Assembly (NCBI RefSeq): GCF_000961885.1 | Contig: NZ_JZKH01000009.1 | Coordinates: 1 to 64,000, forward strand | Source of the DNA: Streptomyces rubellomurinus | GTDB lineage: Bacteria; Actinomycetota; Actinomycetes; Streptomycetales; Streptomycetaceae | DNA: 64,000 nt | Direction of reading: 5' to 3' | Shown here: positions 53,164 to 62,293 of the stretch, piece after piece | Layout of the letters: each line of letters opens with the position of its first letter | Numbering within the stretch: the first letter of the stretch is position 1 | The notes under the pieces: generated by a model | Told to the model about the DNA's origin: nothing | Seen by the model: only the letters and a program-made list of their open reading frames with translations | The model's database searches: none | Translations under genes and position numbers: made by a program

Positions 53164-54527
53164 GTCCCCAGATCGTCGGGCCCCCGGCCGTCGCACCGGA
53201 CACCGCCGACGAACCCGACCGCACGGAGCCGGCCGCCGCCCAGACCGCCGCCGCCCACATCGCCGCCACCACCACGGCGCCCGCGACCGCGCCTTCGGCC
53301 GCTGCCACCGCCACTGGCGCTGGCACTGGCACCGGCACCGGCACCGTCACCAAGGCCCTGCCGGGACTTCCGCAGGCGCTGAGCACCCGCGCCCGCACCC
53401 TCTCCGGCGCCGTCCGGCGCCGCTGCGCCGACCTGGCCCGGATCGAGTCCCCCAGCGGCGACGCGCCCAGACTCGACGCGCTGGCCGAGGAGTTGGCCTC
53501 CGGATTCCGGGCCACCGGTGCCACGGCCCGCCGCGAACCCGGGCCGGCCGGCGACCACCTCCTCCTGGAGTGGGCGGGCCAGGACGAATCCCTGCCGCAC
53601 CTGCTGATCGTCGGCCACCACGACACCGTCTGGCCGGTCGGCACCCTCGCCGAGTGGCCGGTCGCCGAGCGGGACGGTGTGCTCACCGGCCCCGGCGTCG
53701 TCGACATGAAGGGCGGACTCGCCGTCCTGGAAGGCGCGTTCGCGCTGCTCGCCGACCTCGGGCAGCGGCCGCACCGCACCGTACGGCTGGTCGTCGTCTC
53801 CGACGAGGAGGTCGGCAGCCCGGACGGGCGTCTCCTCGTGGAACGCCAACTACGCGGCGCGGCAGCAGTGTTGGGGCTCGAACCGCCGCACCCGGACGGC
53901 CGGCTGAAGACCGCCCGGCGGGGCAGCACCCGGGTGCGGCTGACCGTGACCGGGCGCGAGGCCCACGCGGGCAACGACGCCCACGAAGGAGTCTCGGCGG
54001 TGGACGAGCTGGTCGACCAGCTGGTCGCCGTCCGAGGCCTCGCCCGGCAGCCCGGTACCGAGCTCAACGCCGGGCGGATCAGCGGCGGTTCGCGGGCCAA
54101 CGTGGTCGCGGGGCGCGCCGAGGCCGAACTCGGCCTGCGGTTCGCCACCGCCGAGGCGCAGCGCCGTACGCTCGACCACCTCGCCCGGCTCACCGCGCTG
54201 CGCCCGGGCGCCCGAGTCCGCACCGAGGTGCTCTCCAGCCGTCCGGCGTGGCCCGAGCGGACCGGCAACCCGCTGCTGCGGCACGTCCGTTCGCTCGCCG
54301 CCGTGCTCGGGCAGCAGTTGGACGGCGGGCCGGCGGGCGGGGCGGGGGACACCAACCTGCCCGGCTCGCGCGGACTGCCGACTCTGGACGGCTTCGGCGC
54401 GGTGGGCGCCGGTGCCCACGCCCGGCAGGAGCACATCCGCCTCGACCAGCTCGCGCCCCGGATCGCGCTGCTCGCGGCCCTGCTGGCGGTGCCGCTGCCG
54501 CGCCTGCGGGACCGCTCCGAAGGGTGA
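53160..54527 (+). CDS. M20 family metallopeptidase (glutamate carboxypeptidase-like)
   Basis: A 455-residue zinc peptidase/amidohydrolase of the M20 family. Metal residues: His153 in VGHHDTVWPVGT, Asp182 in VVDMKGGLAVLEG, Glu216/Glu217 in VSDEEVGSPDG, and a His in NDAHEGVSAVDE of the dimerisation domain region. The first 65 residues are an unusual Ala/Thr/Gly-rich extension (ATGAGTGTGTGTVT) without signal-peptide character. TTG 53160 overlaps the small upstream gene and has GGAGG before it. Similar enzymes hydrolyse N-acyl or glutamyl amino acids; the substrate is unknown. Followed by heptad element copy 8. Confidence 0.9.
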   Translation: MSPQIVGPPAVAPDTADEPDRTEPAAAQTAAAHIAATTTAPATAPSAAATATGAGTGTGTGTVTKALPGLPQALSTRARTLSGAVRRRCADLARIESPSGDAPRLDALAEELASGFRATGATARREPGPAGDHLLLEWAGQDESLPHLLIVGHHDTVWPVGTLAEWPVAERDGVLTGPGVVDMKGGLAVLEGAFALLADLGQRPHRTVRLVVVSDEEVGSPDGRLLVERQLRGAAAVLGLEPPHPDGRLKTARRGSTRVRLTVTGREAHAGNDAHEGVSAVDELVDQLVAVRGLARQPGTELNAGRISGGSRANVVAGRAEAELGLRFATAEAQRRTLDHLARLTALRPGARVRTEVLSSRPAWPERTGNPLLRHVRSLAAVLGQQLDGGPAGGAGDTNLPGSRGLPTLDGFGAVGAGAHARQEHIRLDQLAPRIALLAALLAVPLPRLRDRSEG

Positions 54528-54542
54528 CGCCGGCCGCGGCCG

Positions 54543-54668
54543 GCGAACGGCCGAAGGCGGCGGCGAACAGATGACGGCGAACAGCTGACAACAGACGGAT
54601 AACAGCGAACAGATTTCAGATGACAGATAACAGCTGACAGATTTCAACATCTGTCAGCTGTTATCTGT
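54543..54668. repeat. Heptad-array hairpin element, copy 8
   Basis: Units CGAACAG, ATGACGG, CGAACAG, CTGACAA, CAGACGG, ATAACAG, CGAACAG, ATTTCAG, ATGACAG, ATAACAG, CTGACAG run in phase from 54564 into the centre ATTTCAACAT; a few looser units extend left to 54543. The right side is short: CTGTCAG, CTGTTAT, CTGTTGG. Arms 54623-54642 and 54649-54668 give a perfect 20-bp stem, loop TTCAAC. It lies after the peptidase gene and immediately before the paa promoter, so it would insulate the paa operon. Flanking stop not in register. Confidence 0.9.
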
Positions 54669-54687
54669 TGGTCCCCCCGCATCCTCC

Positions 54688-54742
54688 TTGCCATCCCCCC
54701 GCCCCGCCGCGCACAATGGTACCGACCGAACGGTCAGTCGGT
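54688..54742 (+). promoter_or_regulatory. paa operon promoter and TetR-type operator
   Basis: TTGCCA (54688-54693) and CACAAT (54712-54717) are spaced by 18 bases. Directly downstream, 54721-54742, is an imperfect palindrome with outer arms ACCGACCG and CAGTCGGT and GAACGGTC in the centre, like operators of PaaR-type TetR repressors. No tetR gene is adjacent. Repression relieved by phenylacetyl-CoA is expected from related systems. Confidence 0.7.
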
Positions 54743-54781
54743 TGGCGCCCCGGGCGGCGCGACAGGGCAGGAGAGGGGACC

Positions 54782-55768
54782 GTGGTGACAGCAGAGGTGG
54801 CCGAGGCGGTCCCCGACCGGACGGCGGAGGAGCGGTTCGAGGCGGTGGTCGCCGCCGAACAGCGGATCGAGCCCCGGGACTGGATGCCCGACGCCTACCG
54901 GGCGACCCTGATCCGCCAGATCGCCCAGCACGCCCACTCCGAGATCATCGGCATGCAGCCCGAGGGCAACTGGCTCACCCGCGCGCCCTCGCTGCGCCGC
55001 AAGGCCATCCTGCTCGCCAAGGCCCAGGACGAGGCCGGCCACGGCCTCTACCTCTACGCCGCCGCCGAGACCCTCGGCGTCGACCGCGCCGAGCTGACCG
55101 AGAAGCTGATCAGCGGCCGCCAGAAGTACTCCTCGATCTTCAACTACCCGACCCTGACCTTCGCCGACGTCGGCGTGATCGGCTGGCTCGTGGACGGCGC
55201 CGCGATCTGCAACCAGGTCCCGCTCTGCCGCTGCAGCTACGGCCCGTACGCCCGCGCGATGGTGCGGATCTGCAAGGAGGAGTCCTTCCACCAGCGCCAG
55301 GGCTACGAGCTGCTGATGACCCTGATGCGCGGCACCGAGGCGCAGCGCCGGATGGTCCAGGACGCGGTGGACCGCTGGTGGTGGCCGTCGCTGATGATGT
55401 TCGGCCCCTCGGACGCCGAGTCGCCGAACACCGCCCGCTCGATGGCCTGGCGGATCAAGCGCCACACCAACGACGAGCTGCGGCAGCGCTTCGTCGACAT
55501 GACCGTCCCGCAGGCCCAGCACCTGGGCGTCACCCTCCCCGACCCCGAGCTGCGCTGGAACGAGGAGCGCGGCGGCTGGGACTTCGGCGAGCCGGACTGG
55601 TCCGAGCTCACCAGGGTCATCCACGGCCAGGGCCCGTGCAACACCCAGCGGGTCGAGCGCCGCCGCGCCGCCCACGAGGACGGCGCCTGGGTCCGCGAGG
55701 CCGCCGTCGCCTACGCGGCCAAGCGGGCGGCCGAGCAGCCGCACACCGAAGAGGAGAACGGAAAGTGA
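54782..55768 (+). CDS. paaA: Phenylacetyl-CoA 1,2-epoxidase subunit A (catalytic)
   Basis: A 328-residue di-iron subunit of the ring-epoxidising complex PaaABCE, which turns phenylacetyl-CoA into its 1,2-epoxide. Typical segments: [76 protein letters not shown] with the iron-ligand Glu/His pairs, and [20 protein letters not shown] 54782 (or 54785) follows AGGAGAGGGG. Its stop overlaps paaB (GTGA). First gene of paaABCDE. Confidence 0.97.
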   Translation: MVTAEVAEAVPDRTAEERFEAVVAAEQRIEPRDWMPDAYRATLIRQIAQHAHSEIIGMQPEGNWLTRAPSLRRKAILLAKAQDEAGHGLYLYAAAETLGVDRAELTEKLISGRQKYSSIFNYPTLTFADVGVIGWLVDGAAICNQVPLCRCSYGPYARAMVRICKEESFHQRQGYELLMTLMRGTEAQRRMVQDAVDRWWWPSLMMFGPSDAESPNTARSMAWRIKRHTNDELRQRFVDMTVPQAQHLGVTLPDPELRWNEERGGWDFGEPDWSELTRVIHGQGPCNTQRVERRRAAHEDGAWVREAAVAYAAKRAAEQPHTEEENGK

Positions 55769-56094
55769 CCGAGTCCAAGGCCGATTCCAAGGCCGGGTCC
55801 AAGGCCGGGTCAAAGACTGGCTGGCCCCTGTACGAGGTGTTCGTGCGCCCCCGGCGCGGCCTGAACCACGTCCACGTCGGCTCGCTGCACGCCGCCGACG
55901 ACCGGATGGCCCTGCTCGCCGCCCGCGACCTCTACACCCGCCGCAACGAGGGCGTCAGCCTCTGGGTGGTCCGCTCGGACGCGATCACCGCCTCCACCCC
56001 GGACGAGCGCGACCCGTTCTTCGAGCCCAGCGGCGACAAGGTCTACCGCCACCCGACCTTCTACGACATCCCCGAGGATGTCCCGCACATCTGA
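55765..56094 (+). CDS. paaB: Phenylacetyl-CoA 1,2-epoxidase subunit B
   Basis: A 109-residue PaaB with the conserved core [55 protein letters not shown], ending DVPHI. The N-terminus has an [14 protein letters not shown] repeat from a 12-bp tandem DNA repeat (about 55774-55820), absent from typical PaaB. PaaB bridges the AC heterodimers in the epoxidase complex. GTG 55765 overlaps the paaA stop. Confidence 0.96.
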   Translation: MTESKADSKAGSKAGSKTGWPLYEVFVRPRRGLNHVHVGSLHAADDRMALLAARDLYTRRNEGVSLWVVRSDAITASTPDERDPFFEPSGDKVYRHPTFYDIPEDVPHI

Positions 56095-56107
56095 CGGGGG
56101 AACCGCC

Positions 56108-57013
56108 ATGCAGCACCGCACCGCCTCCACCACCGAGGACGACCACGTCTACCTCAGCCTCGCCGAGTCCGACTCCGGCCCCGAGGGCGAGGGCCGCTGG
56201 GCGTACGGGACGGGCTTCGCCGACCCGCTGCTCGGCGTGGACACCGCCCTGCCCCCCGGCCTGGACGGCGACGACCTGGCCGCCTACTGCCTGATGCTCG
56301 GCGACGACGCCCTGGTCCTCGCCCAGCGGCTGATCGAGTGGTGCACCCGGGCGCCCGAGCTGGAGGAGGAGGTCGCGCTCGCGAACCTCGGCCTGGACCT
56401 GCTCGGCCAGGCCCGCCTGCTCCTCACGCGGGCCGGCCAGGCGGACGGCACCGGCCGCACCGAGGACGACCTGGCGTACTGGCGGGAGGACCACGAGTTC
56501 CGCAACGTCCGGCTGGTGGAGACCCCGAACGGCGACTTCGCGTACTCGATCGCCCGGCTGCTGCTGTTCGCCACCGCCCGCGGGGCCCTGTACGAGGCGC
56601 TGGCCGCGCACCCCGACCCGGTGCTCGCCGCGGTCGCCGCCCGGGGCGTCAAGGAGCTGGCCTACCACCGCGAGTACGCCACCGCCTGGACGCTGCGGCT
56701 CGGCGACGGCACCCCGTACTCGGCGCAGCGGATGCAGGCCGGCCTGGACGCGGTCTGGCCGCTGCTGGAGGAGCTGTTCACCGCGCACCCGGTGGAGCTG
56801 CGGGCGGGCGTCGATCCGGCGCGGCTGCGCGAGCCGGTGCTGCGCTCGCTCGGCGCCGTCCTCGCCGAGGCCGGACTGACCGTGCCGGACGTCCCGCCGC
56901 TGGCCCCCGTGCTGGGCCGGGCCGGCCGGCACGGCGTGCACACCGAGGCGCTCGGCCCGCTGCTCGCCGAGCTGCAGGTGGTGGCCCGCGCCCACCCGGG
57001 GGCGACGTGGTGA
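56108..57013 (+). CDS. paaC: Phenylacetyl-CoA 1,2-epoxidase subunit C
   Basis: A 301-residue ferritin-like structural subunit of the epoxidase. LAAYCLMLGDDALVLAQRLIEWCTRAPELEEEVALANLGLDLLGQARLLL, then LAYWREDHEFRNVRLVETPNGDFAYSIARLLLF and VAARGVKELAYHREYATAWTLRLGDGT are characteristic. ATG 56108 is preferred, with GGGGGAA upstream; ATG 56078, overlapping paaB, is possible. Stop overlaps the paaD GTG (GTGA). Confidence 0.96.
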   Translation: MQHRTASTTEDDHVYLSLAESDSGPEGEGRWAYGTGFADPLLGVDTALPPGLDGDDLAAYCLMLGDDALVLAQRLIEWCTRAPELEEEVALANLGLDLLGQARLLLTRAGQADGTGRTEDDLAYWREDHEFRNVRLVETPNGDFAYSIARLLLFATARGALYEALAAHPDPVLAAVAARGVKELAYHREYATAWTLRLGDGTPYSAQRMQAGLDAVWPLLEELFTAHPVELRAGVDPARLREPVLRSLGAVLAEAGLTVPDVPPLAPVLGRAGRHGVHTEALGPLLAELQVVARAHPGATW

Positions 57014-57609
57014 CCGCGGTGACGACCCGGGAGGCCCGGGCCTGGGAGGTCGCCTCGGCCGTCCCCGATCCGGAGCTGCCCATGCTCACCCTGGCCGACC
57101 TCGGCGTCCTGGCCGGCATCGAGGTCGACGCCGGTGAAGGCGGTGAAGGCGACGGCGGTCACGGCGCCGGCGGCGCGGTCACCGCGTGGCTGACCCCGAC
57201 CTACTCCGGCTGCCCGGCCGTCGCCGAGATGGCCGCCGACGTGGACCGCCGGCTGCGCGCCGCCGGATACCGGGACGTCCGGGTGCGGCTGCGCCTGGAC
57301 CCGCCGTGGTCCACCGACCTGATCACCGCCGAGGGCCGCCGCAAGCTCGCCGAGGCGGGCATCGCCCCGCCGCGCCCGGGCGCCGCCGCCGCGGCGTTCG
57401 CGGCGGCCGGGCCGGTCCCGCTGGCCCTCGGCCCCACCCGCACGGCGGCCGGCGCCGCGTCCGCCGCGTCCGCCGCGTCCGCCGTGACCTGCCCGCAGTG
57501 CGGCGCCGCCGACACCGAGGAGCTGTCCCGGTTCGGCTCCACCGCCTGCAAGGCGCTCTGGCGCTGCCGCGCCTGCCGGGAGCCCTTCGAACGCGTCAAG
57601 GAGATCTGA
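57010..57609 (+). CDS. paaD: PaaD, SUF-type maturation factor of the epoxidase
   Basis: A 199-residue PaaD with the DUF59/MIP18 part (VPDPELPMLTLADLGVL, LTPTYSGCPAVAEMAADVDRRLRAAGYRDVRVRLRLDPPWSTDLI) and a C-terminal Cys domain (Cys161, 164, 180, 186, 189; CPQC...CKALWRCRAC) that binds metal or iron-sulfur. It assists cluster or di-iron assembly in the complex. Two Ala/Gly-rich inserts are present. GTG start overlaps paaC. It ends directly before the paaE ATG. Confidence 0.95.
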   Translation: MTAVTTREARAWEVASAVPDPELPMLTLADLGVLAGIEVDAGEGGEGDGGHGAGGAVTAWLTPTYSGCPAVAEMAADVDRRLRAAGYRDVRVRLRLDPPWSTDLITAEGRRKLAEAGIAPPRPGAAAAAFAAAGPVPLALGPTRTAAGAASAASAASAVTCPQCGAADTEELSRFGSTACKALWRCRACREPFERVKEI

Positions 57610-58785
57610 ATGCCCGCCGCCTCCGCCACCGAGAGCGCCCGGAGCCCCGAGAGCGCCTCCGTGCCCGCCGCCTCCGTGCCCGCCGCCTCCGCGCCCGCCG
57701 CCCGCCGGCCCGTCTTCCACCGGCTGCGGATCGAGCGGGTGGAACGGCTGTGCGAGGACGCCGTGGCGGTGACCTTCGCGGTGCCGGACGACCTGGCGCG
57801 GGCCTACGCCTTCCGGCCCGGGCAGACCCTGACGCTGCGCAAGGTGGTGGACGGCGTTGACGAGCGCCGCTCGTACTCGATCTGCGCCCCCGTGGACGGC
57901 CCGCTGCGGATCGCCGTCCGCGAGGTGCCCGGCGGGCTGTTCTCGCGCTGGCTGGTGCGCGAGGCCCGGCCCGGCGAGGAGGTCGAGGTGCTGACGCCGA
58001 CCGGCCTGTTCACCCCCGACCTCGGCGTCCCCGCCGACCACGTGCTGCTCGCCGCCGGCTCCGGCATCACCCCGATGCTGTCGATCGCCGGCTCGGTGCT
58101 GGCCGCCGACCGCCGCTCCACCGTCACCCTGCTCTACGGCAACCGGCGCAGCGACACCGTGATGTTCGCCGACGAGCTGGCCGACCTGAAGGACCGCTAC
58201 CTCGGCCGGTTCCAGCTGGTGCACGTCCTCTCCCGGGAGACCCGGGACGCCGAACTGCTCAGCGGCCGCCTCGACCCGGAGCGGGTCCGCGCGCTGCTGA
58301 CGGCGCTGGTCGACGTCGAGGGCGTCGGGCACTGGTGGCTGTGCGGGCCGCTCGGCATGGTCGCCGGGGCGAAGGAGCTGCTCGCCGACCTCGCGGTGCC
58401 GGGCGAGCGCGTCCACCAGGAGCTGTTCCACGCCGAGGACGAGCCGCTCGCCGAACGCGACGAGGACTGGGACGGCGCGGACGCCGCCGCGGCCGGCGCG
58501 CCCGGCGAGCGCAGCGAGGTCACCGTCGTGCTCGACGGCCGCGGCAGCACCCTCACCCTCCCGCGCGACCGCTCGATCCTGGACGGCGCCCAGCGCTCCC
58601 GCCCCGACCTGCCGTTCGCCTGCAAGGGCGGGGTCTGCGGCACCTGCCGCGCCCTGGTCACCGAGGGCGAGGTCGAGATGCGCCGCAACTTCGCGCTGGA
58701 GGAGAAGGAACTGGCGGCCGGCTACGTCCTCACCTGCCAGGCCCGCCCGCTGACCGACCGGGTGACCGTCGACTACGACCGCTGA
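57610..58785 (+). CDS. paaE: Phenylacetyl-CoA 1,2-epoxidase reductase subunit E
   Basis: A 391-residue NADPH-dependent flavin/iron-sulfur reductase that feeds electrons to PaaA. After an Ala/Ser-rich N-terminal extension of about 33 residues come the FAD domain (RSYSICAPVDG), the NAD domain (AAGSGITPMLSI, CGPLGMV) and a C-terminal plant-type 2Fe-2S ferredoxin with Cys338, Cys343, Cys346 and Cys376 (CKGGVCGTC...CQA). ATG 57610 abuts the paaD stop. Downstream ring-cleavage genes (paaF-K, paaZ) are not in the window. Confidence 0.96.
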   Translation: MPAASATESARSPESASVPAASVPAASAPAARRPVFHRLRIERVERLCEDAVAVTFAVPDDLARAYAFRPGQTLTLRKVVDGVDERRSYSICAPVDGPLRIAVREVPGGLFSRWLVREARPGEEVEVLTPTGLFTPDLGVPADHVLLAAGSGITPMLSIAGSVLAADRRSTVTLLYGNRRSDTVMFADELADLKDRYLGRFQLVHVLSRETRDAELLSGRLDPERVRALLTALVDVEGVGHWWLCGPLGMVAGAKELLADLAVPGERVHQELFHAEDEPLAERDEDWDGADAAAAGAPGERSEVTVVLDGRGSTLTLPRDRSILDGAQRSRPDLPFACKGGVCGTCRALVTEGEVEMRRNFALEEKELAAGYVLTCQARPLTDRVTVDYDR

Positions 58786-58800
58786 GCCGCGCACGCCCCG

Positions 58801-58863
58801 GCCCACCGCCCGATCACCGCGGCCGATCACCGTGGCCGTCGCCGCGGTGATCGGGCGGTGGGC
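58801..58863. terminator. Strong bidirectional terminator after paaE
   Basis: A perfect 23-bp inverted repeat (58801-58823 and 58841-58863) with a 17-base loop that itself repeats the CGATCACCG motif of the arms. It lies between convergent paaE and monooxygenase genes. Confidence 0.88.
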
Positions 58864-58880
58864 GGTACCCGCCGCGATCC

Positions 58881-60143
58881 TCAGACCGCGACCGCGACCG
58901 CGACGGCGACCTCGGCGGGCGGCGCCGCCGGGTCGCCGAGCAGCGCGACGAGGTCGTTGACGGCCGCGCGCCCGGCGCGGTTGGCGCCGATGGTGCTGGC
59001 GGACGGGCCGTAGCCGACCAGGTGGACGCGCGGGTCGAGGGTGGCCCGGGTGCCGGTCAGGGCGATGCCCCCGTGCGGGGAGCGCAGGCCGAGCGGGGCC
59101 AGGTGGCCGACCTCGGGCCGGAAGCCGGTCGCCCAGATGATCGCGTCCACCGCCGACTCCTCGTCGCCCCAGGCGACTCCGTGCTCGGTGAGCCGGTCGA
59201 ACATCGGCCGCCGGCGCAGCGCGCCCAGCGCCTCGGCCCGCCGGTAGGCGACGGACGGGCCGAGCCCGGTCACGCTCACCACGCTGCGCGCCGGCAGGCC
59301 CAGCCGGACCCGCTCCTCGACCTTCGCGACCGCCGCGCGCCCGTACTCCGGGGTGAACGGCCCTTCGTGGTACGCCGGTTCGGAACGGGTGACCCAGATC
59401 GTCTCGCCGACCGCCGCCACCTCCGACAGCACCTGGATCGCGGACGCGCCCCCGCCGACCACCAGGACGCGTCGGCCGGCGAACTCCTCCGGGCCGCGGT
59501 ACTCGGCGTAGTGCAGCTGCCGGCCCGCGAACCGGCCCGGGTAGTACGGCCGGAAGGGGCGGGTCCAGGTGCCGGTGGCGTTGATCAGCGCGCGGGTCGA
59601 CCAGGTGCCGCGGTCGGTCTCGACCAGCAGCCGGGAGTCCGGCCGTTCGGACTCGGCACGTACGGCGCGGACCGTCACGGGGCGCACGACCGGGAGCGCG
59701 TGCCGGGCCTCGTACGCCGCGAAGTACCCCGGCACCACCTCGCGTGCGGGCGCCTCGGGGTCGGGCACGGGCAGGACGGCGTCCGGGAGGTCGTGGAAGC
59801 CGTGCACGGTGGCCATCCGCAGCGACGGCGAGCGGTGCGCCCAGGCCCCGCCGGGCGCGGAGTCGGCGTCGAGGACGACGAAGCCGCAGGGGGAGCGGGC
59901 GGCGCCGGCCCGGTACGGGGCGAAGCCGCGGCGGCGCAGGTGGTAGGCGGCCGACAGGCCCGCCTGGCCGGCGCCCACCACGACGACGTCCACGGCCGCG
60001 ACGAGGTCCACGGCCGCGACGAGGTCCGGCGCGGCGGTGGCGACCGCCGTCGCGGTCGCCGTCGCCGCCGTTCCGGTCGCCGGGGTTCCCGTCGTGGTGC
60101 GGGCGGCCGCAGCGCCGTAATTAGTTGAGCCGTAAACAGTCAC
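58881..60143 (-). CDS. Flavin-containing monooxygenase-like protein
   Basis: A 420-residue FAD/NADPH oxidoreductase: GAGQAG in VVVVGAGQAGLSAAYHLRRRGF (FAD), SPSLRMATVHGFHDLPD, and GGGASAIQVLSEVA (NADPH), with WATGFRPEVGHL near the C-terminus as in class B monooxygenases. N-terminal residues 10-52 are low complexity with an LVAAVDLVAAVD duplication and the C-terminus is a VAVAVAVAV repeat, both from unstable short DNA repeats. GTG 60143 (start VTVYGSTNYG) lacks a ribosome site; an internal GTG before VVVVGAGQ is possible. Substrate unknown. Confidence 0.85.
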   Translation of the reverse strand: MTVYGSTNYGAAAARTTTGTPATGTAATATATAVATAAPDLVAAVDLVAAVDVVVVGAGQAGLSAAYHLRRRGFAPYRAGAARSPCGFVVLDADSAPGGAWAHRSPSLRMATVHGFHDLPDAVLPVPDPEAPAREVVPGYFAAYEARHALPVVRPVTVRAVRAESERPDSRLLVETDRGTWSTRALINATGTWTRPFRPYYPGRFAGRQLHYAEYRGPEEFAGRRVLVVGGGASAIQVLSEVAAVGETIWVTRSEPAYHEGPFTPEYGRAAVAKVEERVRLGLPARSVVSVTGLGPSVAYRRAEALGALRRRPMFDRLTEHGVAWGDEESAVDAIIWATGFRPEVGHLAPLGLRSPHGGIALTGTRATLDPRVHLVGYGPSASTIGANRAGRAAVNDLVALLGDPAAPPAEVAVAVAVAV

Positions 60144-60197
60144 GTCGGGGAAACGGCGCCGGCCCGGCGGGTGTTCCCGCCGGGCCGGTGGACGTGC

Positions 60198-60569
60198 TCA
60201 GGCGCTGCGGGAGATCACCGCGGCCGTGCCGTAGGCGCAGACCTCGGTGCCGACGTCCGCCGCCTCCGTGACGTCGAAGCGCATCATCAGGACAGCGTTG
60301 CCGCCGCGCGCCTTCGTCTGCTCGATCAGCCGCTGCATCGCCTCGTTGCGGCTCTCGACCAGCGTCTTCGTCAGGCCGCGCAGCTCACCGCCGATCAGCG
60401 ACTTCAGGCCCGCGCCGATCTGGCTGCCGATGTGGCGGCTGCGCACGGTCAGGCCGAACACCTCGCCGATCACGTGGTCGACCCGGAAGCCGGGGATGTC
60501 GTTGGTGGTCACGACCAGGACGTCTGCGTTCGGGACCTGCCCGCCGCCGTACTCGTTGATGTCTGCCAT
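60198..60569 (-). CDS. UPF0145/YbjQ family protein
   Basis: A 123-residue small protein with VLVVTTNDIPGFRVDHVIGEVFGLTVRSRHIGSQIGAGLKSLIGGELRGLTKTLVESRNEAMQRLIEQ and NAVLMMRFDVTE, the full UPF0145 core, which forms pentameric rings. Suggested as heavy-metal binding in older annotations but without proof. ATG 60569 after GGATGGGG. Divergent from the gene at 60694. Confidence 0.93.
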   Translation of the reverse strand: MADINEYGGGQVPNADVLVVTTNDIPGFRVDHVIGEVFGLTVRSRHIGSQIGAGLKSLIGGELRGLTKTLVESRNEAMQRLIEQTKARGGNAVLMMRFDVTEAADVGTEVCAYGTAAVISRSA

Positions 60570-60693
60570 GCGCCCCATCCTGCCGGTGTCGTGCGTCCGA
60601 GTGACAGAGGCGTGGCCGGGCCGTGACCGAGAAGGCATCCGGAAGCTGGTCCGGACCGGTGATCGGACGGGCGAAAAGCCGTACCGTAGCCCC

Positions 60694-61650
60694 ATGGGCG
60701 AGCGAAGCGATCATCCGCAGGGGCCGGGCGCGGCGGAACACTCGGGCGGCTCCGGCGGCCCGGGCGACTCCGGTGCGCAGGAGATCGAGGCGACGGTGGT
60801 GCTGGGCCTGCGCATCACCGACTGGCCGGCGCTGCGCGCGGCCGCGGTCCGGGCCGTCGAGGAACTGCACTTCGAGGGCATCGACCCGGCGGGGCAGCGC
60901 CGCGAACTGCTGCGCGAGGTGACCGAGGACGCCAACGCGGCGCTCGGCGCGCTGCTGCACCCGGACCGGCTGGTGGCGGCCATCCCCGGCGTCGAGGCGC
61001 TCGGCGGCACGCTGGAGATCAGCGTCACCGAGGACTTCACGCCGGATTTCGCCGAACTCTTCCCGCTGGAGAGCGAGGAGGAGGACGGCGGCGCCGGGAC
61101 CGACTGGACCCTCACCCCGCGCACCGCCTGCCTCCTGCACGCCCAGCTGCTCGGCCTCGCCGACGCCGCCTACGACGACCTGGAGGAGCACGGCGACGAG
61201 CCGGTCGCCGAGGGCGAGGACGTCGACTGGACGGTCTTCGCCCGGCTGCCCCAGCGCACCTGGCGGCTGCACCGGGGCTGGCGCCGCGCGATGGCCCGGG
61301 CCTTCGACGACCTGGCCGACGACCTCGCGCTCGGCGAGTGGCCGCTGCCGCGCTGCCTGGCCGAGGACGTCGCGCTGCGGATGGCCCTGGTGGACGCCCG
61401 GGCGCTGCTCGGCGCGCAGCCCGAATCGGTCGCCGACATGATGGGCGACCTGCCGGCCGACCTGTACGACTACGACTGGGACGGCTGCCACGACGAGCTC
61501 TTCGGCGTCTACGGTCCCGACGAGGGCGACCCCGAGCTCGGCGCGGAGCAGCGCACCGAACTGCTGCTGGCGGCCACGCACCCCGAGGGCTGGTTCCTGA
61601 TGTACGAGGACGCGGAGGAGCGGGACCCGCAGCGCGGCTACCGGCGCTGA
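60694..61650 (+). CDS. Conserved protein of unknown function (acidic)
   Basis: A 318-residue acidic cytosolic protein. An N-terminal disordered part (SGGSGGPGDSG) is followed by EATVVLGLRITDWPALRAAAVRAVEEL and later LARAFDDLADDLALGEWPLPRCLAEDVALRMALVDARALLG and DMMGDLPADLYDYDWDGCHDELFGVYGPDEGDPELG. No catalytic motif recognised. ATG 60694 has only a weak ribosome site but TACCGTAGC lies close before it, so the transcript may be leaderless. Conserved in Streptomyces. Confidence 0.8.
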   Translation: MGERSDHPQGPGAAEHSGGSGGPGDSGAQEIEATVVLGLRITDWPALRAAAVRAVEELHFEGIDPAGQRRELLREVTEDANAALGALLHPDRLVAAIPGVEALGGTLEISVTEDFTPDFAELFPLESEEEDGGAGTDWTLTPRTACLLHAQLLGLADAAYDDLEEHGDEPVAEGEDVDWTVFARLPQRTWRLHRGWRRAMARAFDDLADDLALGEWPLPRCLAEDVALRMALVDARALLGAQPESVADMMGDLPADLYDYDWDGCHDELFGVYGPDEGDPELGAEQRTELLLAATHPEGWFLMYEDAEERDPQRGYRR

Positions 61651-61683
61651 GCGGGCGCCGGGGGTGGCGGCTAGGCTGCGGGC

Positions 61684-62226
61684 ATGTCCGAAGTGCCCGA
61701 AGCATCCGAAGTGCCCGAACTGTTCGATCCCGAGGGGCGAGGCGGTGCCGGGCCCGGCGGCGCCGGGGCGGGCGGCGACGGCCCGGCGCTGGAGCGGATC
61801 GGCCTGGGGCTGGACGGAGTCCGGGCGGCGCAGCGCGGCCGCTCGGCCGAGGCGCGGGCCCTCTTCGAGGCGCTCTGGGAGGCGCTCGGCGAGCGCGACG
61901 TCTTCCACCGGTGCGTGCTCGCGCACTATCTGGCGGACCTGCAGGACGACCCGGCGGCGGAACTGGAGTGGGACCGGCGGGCGCTGGCCGCCGCCGACTC
62001 GCTGACCGCCGAGCGCGCGCAGACCTACGAATCCGCCCTACAGGTGCGCGCCTTCTACCCGTCGCTGTACCTCAACCTGGCCTCCGACCACCTCAAGCTC
62101 GGTGAACCCGACCTGGCGCGCGAGCAGTTGGAGCGCGCGGTGCGCAGCCTGGACGCGCTGCCGGAGGACGTCTACAGCGCCGGCATCCGGACGGCGGTCG
62201 ACGAGCTGCGGCAGCGGCTGCGCTGA
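61684..62226 (+). CDS. Tetratricopeptide-like small protein
   Basis: A 180-residue protein with TPR-type helix pairs: RGRSAEARALFEALWEALGERDVFHRCVLAHYLADL, AELEWDRRALAAADSLTAERAQTYESALQVRAFYPSLYLNLASDHLKLGEPDLAREQLERAVRSLDAL. The N-terminal 30 residues are Gly/Ala-rich. Closely follows the gene at 60694 (33 bases) and precedes the Pth2-like gene, so it may be in one operon. Role unknown, likely protein binding. Confidence 0.82.
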   Translation: MSEVPEASEVPELFDPEGRGGAGPGGAGAGGDGPALERIGLGLDGVRAAQRGRSAEARALFEALWEALGERDVFHRCVLAHYLADLQDDPAAELEWDRRALAAADSLTAERAQTYESALQVRAFYPSLYLNLASDHLKLGEPDLAREQLERAVRSLDALPEDVYSAGIRTAVDELRQRLR

Positions 62227-62293
62227 CCGGCCGGCCGGCCGGGCGGGGGAGGCCGGGCCGGGCCGGGTTCCGGCGGGCTGGCATGCTGGACGG

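Noticed and set aside
49200..54680. Open frames crossing the heptad elements (for example from 54650 leftward) as small genes
   Set aside because: Several elements give similar start peptides (MLKSV, MKSV) only because the repeat itself is shared; no ribosome sites and they continue into antisense of real genes.
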